From Polyangium sp. y55x31 (GTDB taxonomy: Bacteria > Myxococcota_A > Polyangia > Polyangiales > Polyangiaceae), in the NCBI RefSeq assembly GCF_029946505.1, contig NZ_JARZHG010000032.1, positions 62,001 through 126,000 on the forward strand: a stretch of DNA of 64,000 bases, read 5' to 3'. The position numbers and the translations under genes were made by a program. The notes beneath the pieces were generated by a model. That model had not been told where the DNA came from. It made no database searches and saw only the letters and a list, made by a program, of their open reading frames with translations. How positions within the stretch are numbered: position 1 is the stretch's first letter; the number at the start of each line of letters is the position of its first letter. Of this stretch, positions 11,650 through 20,285 are shown in pieces.

Positions 11650-11755
11650 GACCCATGAAGGGCATGCAATACAATCGGCGTCAATCCCTCAAAACTCCAC
11701 CGAAGCGCCACCGTCTCTCCCCCGGGCTTCCCGCGGCGCGTGGTCTCCTCCACGC

Positions 11756-12604
11756 ATGCACTTCGCTCCCGCCGGCCGCGGCCTCCATTACTCTGCCGCG
11801 CGTGGAGTCGTGGAATCGGCGCTCCGCGTCCTCTTCCGCGACGATTGGCCCGCGCGCGCCTGGGGCCGCTTGCCCGTCGCCTCCTCCGTGCGTGTCGTCC
11901 ACCGCCGCATTCCGCTCCCCGCGCCTCGCTCTTCCCCCTTGCGGATCGCATTCGCCTCCGACCTCCATCTCGGCCCCACCACCTCGTCACGCACCCTCGA
12001 CGAGGCCTTTCGCCTCCTCTCCGCCGCTCGGCCCGACGTCCTCGTCCTCGGCGGCGATTACGTCTTCCTCGACGCCACGCCGGCGCGCGCCCGCGAACTC
12101 GAAGCCCGCGTCCGCGACGTCCCCGCGCGCCTCAAGGTCGCCGTCCTCGGCAATCACGACCTCTGGACGCACCATTCCCTCCTCGAAGACGCCCTCGCCC
12201 GCGCCGGCGCGACCGTCCTCGTCAATGCCGCCGCGCGCCTCGACGACCTCGCCATCGTGGGCCTCGACGACCCCTGGACCGGCGTTCCGGATGGCGATCG
12301 CGCCTTTGCCGCGGCCGAGGGCGCCTCGCTCGTCATCGCCGTTTGCCACGCGCCCGGCGGCTTCCGTCATACCCGCGGCCGCGGCGTTTTGCTTTACCTC
12401 TGCGGCCATACCCACGGCGGCCAGGTCGCGCTCCCCGGCGGCATTCCCCTCATCGTCCCGGGCGGCCGCCTCGCGCGCCGATTCCCGCATGGCGTCCATG
12501 AGGTCGAAGGCACCACCCTCTTCGTCTCCCGCGGCGTCGGCGGCGTCGAGATCCCTTTCCGTGCCTTCGCGCCCCCCGACATTGGAATCTTCGACATCGG
12601 CTGA
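11756..12604 (+). CDS. Calcineurin-like metallophosphoesterase, YkuE type
   Basis: 282-residue enzyme from ATG 11756. All five metal-binding blocks of the calcineurin phosphoesterase fold are visible: FASDLHLGP, GGDYVF, LGNHDLW, AVCHAPGG and CGHTHGGQ. The C-terminal block VSRGVGGVEIPFRAFAPPDIGIFDI is typical of the YkuE-like branch, which includes enzymes acting on UDP-diacylglucosamine-like or other lipid phosphoesters. There is no clear signal peptide. It converges on the TPM-domain gene, with 16 bases between stops. Confidence 0.85.
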   Translation: MHFAPAGRGLHYSAARGVVESALRVLFRDDWPARAWGRLPVASSVRVVHRRIPLPAPRSSPLRIAFASDLHLGPTTSSRTLDEAFRLLSAARPDVLVLGGDYVFLDATPARARELEARVRDVPARLKVAVLGNHDLWTHHSLLEDALARAGATVLVNAAARLDDLAIVGLDDPWTGVPDGDRAFAAAEGASLVIAVCHAPGGFRHTRGRGVLLYLCGHTHGGQVALPGGIPLIVPGGRLARRFPHGVHEVEGTTLFVSRGVGGVEIPFRAFAPPDIGIFDIG

Positions 12605-12620
12605 TTCTCCACGGACTCTT

Positions 12621-13361
12621 TCACCAACCTCCCCGCGCCCCGCCGCCCCCCGAGCGACCTCCGCCGCCGGAAAAACCTCCGCCGTCCCCTCCGCCGCCGC
12701 CGCCCCCGCGCCCTCCGCGCATGATGAACCACAAAATGGTGAGCGCGAGCGACGGATTCACCGCGAACAGCACCAAAAACACCGCGGCCGCGATACCGAG
12801 CCAGACGAGCTCGTGCCCCCGCCTCGCCTCCGGCTGCGTCGTGTGCCCGGGGCCGGGCGCGGGCACGAATGCGCGCCCCTCGATGGCCTGCAGCAATGCG
12901 GACACGCCCGCGTCGACGGCACCGTTCGGATCACCTGCCTGAAGCCGCGGGGCCATCACCTCCCGGATGACCCGCGAGGCGATCGCGTCCGGCACCCGAT
13001 CTTCCAGCCCATACCCCACTTCGATGTCGATCTTCCGATCTTTTGCCAGGACGAACATCACGAGCCCGTCGTCGAGCCCCTTCTGCCCGACCCCCCACGC
13101 CGCGAACGTCCGCACCGCCCAATCGTCGAGCGCCGCGTCTCCGATCGTATCCCCGATCCACACCACGACCTGGTGGCCCGTCTGCCGCTCGTATTGCGCC
13201 AGGCGATCGTCGAGCCGATCACGCGTCTCGGGCGACAAAAACCCCACGGTATCCGTGACGTGGCGGGTGGGCGCCGGGGGAATGGGCGCGGCCTGGCCAC
13301 GTGCGAGCCCGACGAACGCGAGCCACGCGGCGAGGACGAGGAAGGTGAGGGCGCGAATCAT
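12621..13361 (-). CDS. TPM-domain (YgcG-like) membrane protein with Gly-rich tail
   Basis: 246-residue protein from ATG 13361: signal peptide (residues 1-22), then a TPM domain recognised from VGFLSPETRDRLDDRLAQYE, HQVVVWIGDTIGDAALDDWA and GLDDGLVMFVLAKDRKIDIE. A membrane segment (WLGIAAAVFLVLFAVNPSLA, then LTILWFIM) is followed by a C-terminal Gly-rich stretch. It lies nine bases downstream of the LemA gene, the partner these proteins are usually found with. TPM domains have been linked to photosystem repair in plants and to membrane-protein quality control; the bacterial role is not settled. Confidence 0.9.
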   Translation of the reverse strand: MIRALTFLVLAAWLAFVGLARGQAAPIPPAPTRHVTDTVGFLSPETRDRLDDRLAQYERQTGHQVVVWIGDTIGDAALDDWAVRTFAAWGVGQKGLDDGLVMFVLAKDRKIDIEVGYGLEDRVPDAIASRVIREVMAPRLQAGDPNGAVDAGVSALLQAIEGRAFVPAPGPGHTTQPEARRGHELVWLGIAAAVFLVLFAVNPSLALTILWFIMRGGRGGGGGGGDGGGFSGGGGRSGGGGARGGW

Positions 13362-13370
13362 GTTCGCCGA

Positions 13371-13994
13371 TCAAAATTGCACGGCGGGCGGTCGCTCGGC
13401 GCCGCCCGTGGCGCGGAAATACGTCTTCACGGCGAAGCGATCCCCGAACATGTCGGCGACGAGGCTCGTCGGGAAACGACTCCGCGCGGTATTGAACTCC
13501 CGCGCTGCCTCGTTGTAGCGCATTCGCTCGACCGCGATCCGGTTCTCCGTTCCTTCGAGCTGCGCCTGGAGATCACGGAAGTTCTGCGTCGCCGAGAGCT
13601 CCGGATATCGCTCGACGACCACGAACAGGCGGCCCAGCGCCGACGAGAGCTGATCCTGTGCGGCCTGGAATTGCGCCATCGCGGCGGGATCCTCCGACGC
13701 CTTGGCGGCGCTGGCCGCAGGTTGCGCCCTGCCGCCCGTCACCGCTTGGGCGCGGCTCCTCGCCTCGGCGACCTGGATGAAGGTATCCCGCTCGAAATTC
13801 GCCGCGCCGCGGACGGTCTCGACGAGGTTCGGCACCAGATCGAGGCGCCGCTGGTAGACGTTCTCGACCTGCGCCCATTGCTGCTCGACGGCTTGATCGA
13901 GCGTGACGAGCCGATTGTACGTGCCGATGCCTGCGCCCGCGACGACGAGCAACAGGATCAGCACGCCTGCGAGGACGAAGAGCGCCTGCTTCAT
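13371..13994 (-). CDS. lemA: LemA family protein
   Basis: 207-residue protein from ATG 13994. One N-terminal membrane segment (ALFVLAGVLILLLVVAGAGI) precedes the LemA helical bundle with the signature YNRLVTLDQAVEQQWAQVEN, VYQRRLDLVPNLVETVRG and later RYPELSATQNFRDLQAQLEG, TENRIAVERMRYNEAAREFN. The family is widespread and predicted to sit in the membrane with helices exposed; function is unknown. It forms a two-gene unit with the TPM protein downstream. An upstream in-frame alternative start (14057) reads through low-complexity sequence and is rejected. Confidence 0.92.
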   Translation of the reverse strand: MKQALFVLAGVLILLLVVAGAGIGTYNRLVTLDQAVEQQWAQVENVYQRRLDLVPNLVETVRGAANFERDTFIQVAEARSRAQAVTGGRAQPAASAAKASEDPAAMAQFQAAQDQLSSALGRLFVVVERYPELSATQNFRDLQAQLEGTENRIAVERMRYNEAAREFNTARSRFPTSLVADMFGDRFAVKTYFRATGGAERPPAVQF

Positions 13995-14075
13995 CGATAC
14001 CCCCGTGCACGGCGAATGCCGCGCCGCGCGGGGGGATGCACGGACCGTGCTGGGCACCCTCCTCGAAAGACCCGG

Positions 14076-16790
14076 TCAGCCCCTCCGCCTGCGCCGCCGG
14101 AGCGCCGTCAGCGCCATTGCGGCGACCACGCCGAGCCCGCCCGCCGCGCCCGCCTCGCGCCCGGCGGCCCGGCATCCGCAGCCCTCCTCGTCCGGCGGAT
14201 TCGAGGGAACGGCGCCGCCGCTGCCCCCTGCGCCGCCATTGCCGCCGGCGCCGCCGTTTCCGCCTGCGCCGCCGCTGCCGCCTGCGCCGCCGCTCCCGCC
14301 GCTGCCGCCTGCGCCGCCGCTGCCGCCCGCGCCGCCGCTCCCGCAATCGGGAATCGGCACGTACTGGCAGCCTGCCTGCGAATCACACGAATCGACCGTG
14401 CACGGATCGCCGTCCACGCAGACCTTCGGTTTGCCCGCGCAAACCCCGAATGCGCAGACGTCGTTGAGCGTGCAGGCATCCCCGTCCTCGCATGCGGCCG
14501 CGTTCGCCGTGTGCGTGCATCCGAGCTGCGCATCACACGTATCGTCCGTGCAGAGGTTCCCATCGTCGCAGCTCGTGGCCATTCCGCCCGCGCACGCGCC
14601 GCCCGTGCACGTCTCGCCCGTCGTGCACGCGTCGCCGTCGGCGCAGGGCATTCCGTCGCTCGCGCCGGCGTCCTGACAGACGTCCTCCACCACGACCTCG
14701 GCCCGCGTCATCTCGATCGGCGCGGCGCCCGGCACGTCCTTGTTGTGCTCCCAGAGCTGCCAGATCGTATCGCCCCAGGCGCGGAGCTGCGCGAAGAACG
14801 GGTCCGTCTGCACGATGTACGCCTTCTCCTCGCCCGAGGGCGTCGGGCTCGTGAGCGTCGTCGCCCCGGTCCCGAGGATCTCGTCCCGCAAGAACTCCAC
14901 GTATTCGCGGCTCGTCGTCTGATAATAGAGCCGCACCTCCACGCGGCTCCCGCCGGCCGGCAGCGTCAAGCTCACGTCGTCGTAGCCCCCCGTGTACTCC
15001 TCCGCCGAGAACAGGTTTGGCGAGACCGACCCGTCCCAGACAGGCTCGGCCATGCGCTGTCCCGCCTCGGCGATCCGGAATCCCTTCGGCGGGATGCGGT
15101 TGTCCTTCGAGCGCTCCGTCCCGAGGATGAAGTGGAACGATTTCGTTTGCCCGGTGAACGAGCTCGCCATCTTCGCCTCGTAGACGAGCGCCTCGTCGTG
15201 CGTCTCGTTCGCCCCGAGCGGCGGGCTCGACGGCGCGTGCGCGGGATCGAGCCCGCGCAGCGTACCCACGGCCTGGTCGTACGGGTTCACCTCGTGGAGC
15301 AGTTGGTCCCCGTCGAACACCCGCACGTTGAGGAACATGCGTCGGCCCTCGGGATACCCCGTGATCAGCTTGTGCCCCGTGTTGTTCCGCACCCGGAACG
15401 ACGTCGCGCCGCTCAGCGGATCGTACGAGAGCGAAAGAATCGTCGCCGCGCGGCCGAGCGTCCATTTCGCGCGGTTCGACCCTGCGAGCAGCGCCGCCGC
15501 GTCGAGCTTCGTCCCCTCGTCGAGCGAGAGCGTCAGCGCCGCCGCGCCTTGCCCGAGCAGCGCCGCGTTCATCGCGTCGTAGTTCGGCGACGACGGCACC
15601 GTGCTCGCGAGCAGCCACGGCACGAATGCATTGCCGCCCGTGAGATCGTGCAAGGGCTGCCCGCTCGAAGGGTGCTCCATGCTGTCCGTCGGCCGGATGA
15701 CGGACCCGATGATCGACGCCCCCGCGCCCACGCCGTCCGGCATGTGGCAATCCTGGCACGACGCGATCGCATTGCCCGGCTGCCCCGTCTCGAACGCGCC
15801 CGGCGCATACGGCCCCACGCCCGGCGCGCCGCCGGGCAAGCCGTAATCGCTCAGCATGAACTCCGACCACGTGCGCTCGACGTGGAAATACTCCGACGGC
15901 GATTTCGTCTCCGTGGGCAGCACCGTCGTCCCGTCGTTCGGCATCGTCCCTTTCGCCGCCATGTTCGCCATGACCGGGTTCGACACGTCGTGGCAGGTCC
16001 CGCAATAATACTTGCTCTTGTGGTAGCGGCTGTACTGCATCGGGTGGAACGCCTGCGCGTCCGCGAACGACCCACGCCGCTCCGCCTTGTCGCTCACGTA
16101 ATACTGCCCCGCCCCGTTCTCGTGGTAGGTCGCGTTCACGGGCCTGTGATCCGCGCCGTACATCGGGCTGCCATTGAAGAGCGTGTGCGACTGCGACTGC
16201 AGGATGTCCGCCTCGCGCGTCTTCTCCGCTGCGACCGAGGACATCGTCCCGCTCATGTTCGTCTCGTCCCAGTACCCCGCCCAGTCATTCCCCTCCCGGG
16301 TCCCCTGGAACGTGTCCTCGAAGAACGGATCCACCATGCGATGGCAGAAATCGCATTGCACGCCGTCGAAATCGGCGTCGCCCATCGCCTGGCCGTTCGT
16401 CGGATCGCTCCGTAGCTCGAGCCACCCCTTCGGCATGTGACAACGCAGGCAGATGTCCGACCCATTCGGGTTCCCGACCGCCCATATCGAGTCCTGCGCG
16501 GCCACCGTGAGCGCGGCCCAGAAGAACGGGTCGCGCGCGGCTTGCCCCATCATCGACCCTTTCCACCCGAACCCCGGCTCGATCGCCGGCGCATACCCCG
16601 CGTGACAGCCGAGGCACTGCGAGGGCGGCTCGATCGCGTTCTCCGCGCGCGGCTGCGTCCCCGGCATGCGGATCAGCGGATCGTATTGCACGATCATGGG
16701 CTCCCACGCCCACGCGAGGGCGGGCGCGGCGGCGAGCGCGAAGGCGAGGAGGGCAGGCGTCTTGATCCGGGGGCGAGCGCGTTTCGTCAT
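14076..16790 (-). CDS. Five-haem cytochrome c with Cys-rich repeats and MYXO-CTERM-like anchor
   Basis: 904-residue exported protein from ATG 16790 (a TTG two codons earlier is also in frame). After the signal peptide there are five CXXCH haem sites, near residues 59, 114, 146, 263 and 345 (CLGCH, CLRCH, CDFCH, CGTCH, CQDCH). A beta-rich central part follows, then a run of DGDACT/CDDGNLCTDDTCD type repeats like those of slime-mould and myxobacterial surface proteins. A (GGSGGA)n linker leads to EEGCGCRAAG, a hydrophobic helix and a terminal RRRRRR, the layout of MYXO-CTERM sorting signals. It is probably a surface-anchored electron carrier or a multihaem nitrite-reductase-like protein; no known catalytic haem site was identified. 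It is followed by lemA after 81 bases and preceded by the glycosyltransferase. Confidence 0.85.
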   Translation of the reverse strand: MTKRARPRIKTPALLAFALAAAPALAWAWEPMIVQYDPLIRMPGTQPRAENAIEPPSQCLGCHAGYAPAIEPGFGWKGSMMGQAARDPFFWAALTVAAQDSIWAVGNPNGSDICLRCHMPKGWLELRSDPTNGQAMGDADFDGVQCDFCHRMVDPFFEDTFQGTREGNDWAGYWDETNMSGTMSSVAAEKTREADILQSQSHTLFNGSPMYGADHRPVNATYHENGAGQYYVSDKAERRGSFADAQAFHPMQYSRYHKSKYYCGTCHDVSNPVMANMAAKGTMPNDGTTVLPTETKSPSEYFHVERTWSEFMLSDYGLPGGAPGVGPYAPGAFETGQPGNAIASCQDCHMPDGVGAGASIIGSVIRPTDSMEHPSSGQPLHDLTGGNAFVPWLLASTVPSSPNYDAMNAALLGQGAAALTLSLDEGTKLDAAALLAGSNRAKWTLGRAATILSLSYDPLSGATSFRVRNNTGHKLITGYPEGRRMFLNVRVFDGDQLLHEVNPYDQAVGTLRGLDPAHAPSSPPLGANETHDEALVYEAKMASSFTGQTKSFHFILGTERSKDNRIPPKGFRIAEAGQRMAEPVWDGSVSPNLFSAEEYTGGYDDVSLTLPAGGSRVEVRLYYQTTSREYVEFLRDEILGTGATTLTSPTPSGEEKAYIVQTDPFFAQLRAWGDTIWQLWEHNKDVPGAAPIEMTRAEVVVEDVCQDAGASDGMPCADGDACTTGETCTGGACAGGMATSCDDGNLCTDDTCDAQLGCTHTANAAACEDGDACTLNDVCAFGVCAGKPKVCVDGDPCTVDSCDSQAGCQYVPIPDCGSGGAGGSGGAGGSGGSGGAGGSGGAGGNGGAGGNGGAGGSGGAVPSNPPDEEGCGCRAAGREAGAAGGLGVVAAMALTALRRRRRRG

Positions 16791-16838
16791 GGCCAAGCTC
16801 CGATGCCGGCCATTCTCGCACGACGCCGCCCCTTTCCG

Positions 16839-17963
16839 CTACCGCGAAGGCTTGCGCCGCCGCTCCACGTAGAACGCGAGGTTCTGCGCGAGCCGCGCGT
16901 CGTTCGGCCGCGCCTTCACGGCCTTCTGCGCGGCCGCCTCGCCGACGGCGAACTCCCCGAGGAAGTATGCGGACGAGGCCACGAGATCGGCCATCCTCCA
17001 CGTGTACACTTCCTCGTCCACGAACAGCCGATCCTTCACCGGCAGCGGCAACTCGTAGCCGCGGCGCGCGTAGAGGAACGTGAGCGCATGCTCCTTGCGC
17101 GTATCGTGATGCAGCGCGATCGCGTAAAGCGGCTCGGCCCGGTGCGGCGCCGCGAGGTGCGCGTCGAGCCAGCGCGAAAGCACCCGCGGCCACGGCAGAT
17201 TCAGCCCCACCCCGCACCGCGCGATCCCCATTTTCGACTCGTACACCTCCTCGGCCCAACCCCCCATCGCGATCCGCCGCGCGAATGCGGCCTCGGCCTC
17301 CTGGAATCGACCGAGCCAGAGCAGCGTCTCGGCCAGGTAAAACGCCGCGCGCGAGTTCGCCTTGTCCTCGGCGAGCGCCCGCTCGAGCAGCCCCACGTCG
17401 CGCTCCCAGCGCTTCCGGCTCCGCTCGGCCGACGCCTCGCCGCGGTGGTGCCGGATCAAAACGTCGGGCACGCGCAGGCTCGGCGGCGGACGATCGTCGT
17501 GCGTCAGCACCTCGTGCACCACGCCGCGGAACCGCCAGCCCGCGCGGCTCCGCACGATGCGCGGCGAATCGAACTGGATCCCGAGCGCCACCCGCACGTA
17601 ATACGCCTCGCGCTCGGGCCCCTGCGCTGCCCGCTCGCGTTCGAGGAAGGCTCGCAGCGCCTTGCCATTCTCGATCTCGTCGTCCGCGTCGAGCCAGAGG
17701 ACGAACTCCGTCGCCTCGCCCGCGAGATCGAGCGCGCGATTGCGTGTCGTCGCGAAATCGACGAACGGCTCCTCGAAGAGCTCCCCGGGGACGCCTTCCA
17801 TTTCGCGACGAACCACCTCCTGCGTCCCGTCGGTCGAGCCCGTGTCGAGGATCACCCAGCGATCGACGAACGGTTTGGCGCTCCTCAGCGTGCGCGCGAT
17901 CGTCTCGGCCTCGTCCTTCACGATCATCGACAGCGTGAGCAGGCTCCCCGGCTTGTTCGGCAT
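16839..17963 (-). CDS. Glycosyltransferase family 2 with TPR-like tail
   Basis: 374-residue protein from ATG 17963. The N-terminal GT-A domain shows LSMIVKDEAETIARTLRSA, ILDTGSTDGTQEV, FATTRNRALDLA and the DXD-type WLDADDEI, as in the SunS/WaaE-like branch of GT2. The second half is helical with TPR-like periodicity (AAFYLAETLLWLGRFQEAEA, DARLAQNLAFYVERR). This two-part layout occurs in enzymes that glycosylate proteins or lipopolysaccharide; acceptor and sugar are unknown. It lies 48 bases upstream of the multihaem cytochrome on the same strand. It is divergent from the operon starting at 18071. Confidence 0.86.
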   Translation of the reverse strand: MPNKPGSLLTLSMIVKDEAETIARTLRSAKPFVDRWVILDTGSTDGTQEVVRREMEGVPGELFEEPFVDFATTRNRALDLAGEATEFVLWLDADDEIENGKALRAFLERERAAQGPEREAYYVRVALGIQFDSPRIVRSRAGWRFRGVVHEVLTHDDRPPPSLRVPDVLIRHHRGEASAERSRKRWERDVGLLERALAEDKANSRAAFYLAETLLWLGRFQEAEAAFARRIAMGGWAEEVYESKMGIARCGVGLNLPWPRVLSRWLDAHLAAPHRAEPLYAIALHHDTRKEHALTFLYARRGYELPLPVKDRLFVDEEVYTWRMADLVASSAYFLGEFAVGEAAAQKAVKARPNDARLAQNLAFYVERRRKPSR

Positions 17964-18070
17964 GGCGGACCCATGAAAGCCTTCCGAGCGGGGGGCTTGT
18001 CAAGCGGGAGGGTGGGGGCCCCTGCAAACGGGCTCTTGTGGTCCGGGGCAGTTTCTGCTTTCCTCGCCGC

Positions 18071-18427
18071 ATGCGTAAATTCTTGTTTGTCCTGGGTATC
18101 CTCGCGCCGCTTGCTCTCTCCCTGCCCGCCAGCGCGGACCTGCCCCCCGCGACCTCGTCCGGCACCGGCGGCAACGGCGGCAACGGCGGAACCGGAGGCA
18201 ACGGCGGCAACGGTGGCAACGGCGGCAACGGCGGCAACGGCGGCAGCGCCGGCGCAACGAGCTCGACGGGCGGCACCCCGACGCCGCAACCGCAACCGGA
18301 GGAGGGCTGCTCCGTGGCGGCTCCCGGCGCGATGACGTACGGCGCCACGGGCGCCTGGATCCTCGGCCTCGGCGCGCTGCTCTACAGCCGCAGGGCCCGC
18401 CGAAGCGCGCCTCGTCGCGGCTCGTGA
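18071..18427 (+). CDS. Small Gly-Asn-rich exported protein with MYXO-CTERM-like tail
   Basis: 118-residue protein from ATG 18071. Signal peptide (residues 1-25, ending PASA), then a low-complexity GGNGG repeat, a Pro-Gln linker, EEGCSVAAPG, a hydrophobic helix (ATGAWILGLGALLYS) and a basic end (RRARRSAPRRG). The tail resembles MYXO-CTERM but has one Cys instead of two. It is the first gene of the 18071-24819 operon; its stop overlaps the GTG of the permease gene (GTGA). It could be a surface-displayed partner of the ABC system, but no function is known. Confidence 0.72.
   Translation: MRKFLFVLGILAPLALSLPASADLPPATSSGTGGNGGNGGTGGNGGNGGNGGNGGNGGSAGATSSTGGTPTPQPQPEEGCSVAAPGAMTYGATGAWILGLGALLYSRRARRSAPRRGS
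18169..18246 (+). repeat. In-gene tandem repeat of a 9-base Gly-Gly-Asn unit
   Basis: About eight imperfect copies of the 9-mer ggcggcaac, encoding GGN GGN GGT GGN units in the small anchored protein. The near-identity at DNA level suggests expansion and contraction by slippage. Confidence 0.85.
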
Positions 18428-19602
18428 GGGTCCTCCTTTACCTCGCCTTTCGCACGCTCGTCCGCAGCCGGATCTCGTTCGTCCTCCTGCTCGCTGCGGT
18501 GACGGCCGGTCTCGGCTTCCAGATCCCGAACACCGCCAACATCGAAGGTTACACCGCGGAGCTCCGCGAAAAGGGCCTCTCGCGCGACACGGGCCACGTC
18601 CGCGTCACGGCGAAGTCCGGCGGCACGTTCGAAGGCGCCGAGGCCCTCGCCGCGCGGATCACCGCGGAGCCCTTCGCCCGCGCCGCCACGATCCGGCTCG
18701 TGCACGTGGGCTCCTTGTTCCACGGCGAACGCACGACCTCCGCGAGCGTCTCTGGCATCGACCCCGTCGCGGAAGATCGCGCCGCCGGGTTTTGCCAGGA
18801 GCTCGCGGAGGGCCGCTGCATGGCGGCGGGCGACGAGCGGCCCGCCGTCATCGGGGCCAAGCTCGCCGAACAGCTCGACGCGCACGTCGGCTCCTCGATC
18901 AAGGTCGCCTTGCCATTTTCGGTCGGCGACGACGTTCGAATGGTCTCCGCCGTCTTCCGCGTCGTCGGCGTCCTCCGCGGCTCGGGCGGCTTCCGCGCCG
19001 ACTACGAGCTCTTCGTCCCCATGGGCGCCCTGCGTGACCTCTTCGGCAAACCAGGCGTCTCCAGCGAAATCCGCGTCTTCTCGACGGACGACGCCCGCGC
19101 CGGCGAATGGGCGAAGCGTATCGCCGAGCTCGCCCCCGATCAGAAAGTCGAGACCTGGTGGGAGGCCCAGACGTTCGTCAAGAACGCCATCGACGGAAAC
19201 CGCGCCCTCTCCGCCATTTCGACCACGATGGTCGTCGTCGCGGTCATGATCCCCGTCCTCGCGTTGCTCTACATCCACGTCCTCCACGAGCGCCGCCGCA
19301 TCGCCACCATCGCCGCGCTCGGCTTCAGCCGCCGCGAGATCTTTCTCATTCACCTCTTCGAGGCCCTGCTCGTCGGCGGAATCGGCACCGTCCTCGGCAG
19401 CGGCCTCGGGTATGCCCTCTGCCGGTATTTCCAGGGCAACCCCATTTTCTCTCACCAGGGGTTCGTCGTCCTCCCGAGCATCACGCTCCGATCGTTTTCG
19501 ATCCCGGCCCTCGTCCTCTTCGCCACGACGCTGCTCGCGGGCATCGTCCCGGCGATCCTCGCCTCGCGCGCCGAGCCGGCCGTCGAGCTTCGGAGGGAAT
19601 GA
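18424..19602 (+). CDS. FtsX/MacB-type ABC transporter permease
   Basis: 392-residue integral membrane protein starting at GTG 18424. Topology is the MacB/LolC pattern: one N-terminal membrane helix (ISFVLLLAAVTAGLGFQI), a large periplasmic domain of about 220 residues, then three helices (MVVVAVMIPVLALLYIHVL, LLVGGIGTVLGSGLGYALCR, PALVLFATTLLAGIVPAILA), with the coupling segment RRRIATIAALGFSRREIFLIH between the second and third helices. This family moves lipids or lipoproteins, or performs mechanotransmission, rather than pore transport. Its stop overlaps the ATPase start by four bases, confirming the pair. Confidence 0.9.
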   Translation: MRVLLYLAFRTLVRSRISFVLLLAAVTAGLGFQIPNTANIEGYTAELREKGLSRDTGHVRVTAKSGGTFEGAEALAARITAEPFARAATIRLVHVGSLFHGERTTSASVSGIDPVAEDRAAGFCQELAEGRCMAAGDERPAVIGAKLAEQLDAHVGSSIKVALPFSVGDDVRMVSAVFRVVGVLRGSGGFRADYELFVPMGALRDLFGKPGVSSEIRVFSTDDARAGEWAKRIAELAPDQKVETWWEAQTFVKNAIDGNRALSAISTTMVVVAVMIPVLALLYIHVLHERRRIATIAALGFSRREIFLIHLFEALLVGGIGTVLGSGLGYALCRYFQGNPIFSHQGFVVLPSITLRSFSIPALVLFATTLLAGIVPAILASRAEPAVELRRE

Positions 19603-20285
19603 CCTTGGCGCATGCGCCCGTGCTTTACGAGCTCGCCTCGGTCACGCGGACCTTCCGCACGCCGGCCCTCGACGTCCGCGCCCTCGACGACGTCTCGTTC
19701 ACGCTCGCCGAGGGCGAGCTCGCGGCCATCGCCGGCCCGAGCGGCTCGGGCAAGAGCACCCTGCTCGCCGTCCTCGGCCTGCTCGACGCGGAGGTATCGG
19801 GCGAAATCACCCTGCGCGGCCAGAGCGTCCGGCGCATGACGAGCCGCGAGCGTGCCCGCGCGCGCCTCGAAGGCATTGGCCTCGTCTTCCAGACCTTTCA
19901 CCTCCTGCCGGCGCTCGACGTACGCCACAACGTCGCGCTCCCGCACTGGAAGCTCCACGGCCATCACGGCCGGGCCCTCGCGCGGGCCGAGGCCCTCCTT
20001 GCCGAGCTCGGCCTCGAAGCGCGCATCCGGCACGACGTCACGCGCCTCTCGGGCGGCGAAATGCAGCGCGTCGCCATCGCCCGCGCGCTCGTCAACGACC
20101 CGGCCGTCGTCCTCGCGGACGAGCCCACGGCGAACCTCGACGAGGCCAGCGCCGCGGCCGTCGTCTCGCTCCTGCGCCGCGCGAACGCCCGAGGCGCGGC
20201 GGTCGTCGTCTGCACGCACGACACGGAGCTGCTCGCCTCCTTCCCGCGCGTCCTCCGCCTGCGGCATGGTAGAATGGTCCCGTGA
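19599..20285 (+). CDS. ABC transporter ATP-binding protein (LolD/MacB type)
   Basis: 228-residue ATPase from ATG 19599. Walker A GPSGSGKST, Q-loop VFQTFHLLPAL, signature LSGGEMQRVAIARAL, Walker B VVLADEPTANLDE and switch CTHD are all intact. Spacing and the signature LSGGEMQRVAIARALVNDP are those of the LolD/MacB/FtsE subfamily, matching the FtsX-type permease it overlaps. It should drive ATP-dependent extraction or export of a lipid-like or lipoprotein substrate. Its stop overlaps the GTG of the next membrane-protein gene. Confidence 0.93.
   Translation: MTLAHAPVLYELASVTRTFRTPALDVRALDDVSFTLAEGELAAIAGPSGSGKSTLLAVLGLLDAEVSGEITLRGQSVRRMTSRERARARLEGIGLVFQTFHLLPALDVRHNVALPHWKLHGHHGRALARAEALLAELGLEARIRHDVTRLSGGEMQRVAIARALVNDPAVVLADEPTANLDEASAAAVVSLLRRANARGAAVVVCTHDTELLASFPRVLRLRHGRMVP

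Noticed and set aside
14215-14345. Tandem repeat array of gccgcc/gcctgcgcc units
   Set aside because: It is the coding sequence of the Gly-Ser linker in the cytochrome; no independent element is indicated.
11655-16415. Plus-strand open frame of 1586 codons
   Set aside because: Crosses the phosphoesterase, TPM, LemA and cytochrome genes in wrong frames; no domain is visible in it.
18169-18246. Possible CRISPR array
   Set aside because: Repeats are contiguous 9-base units with no spacers and encode Gly-Gly-Asn within a gene.
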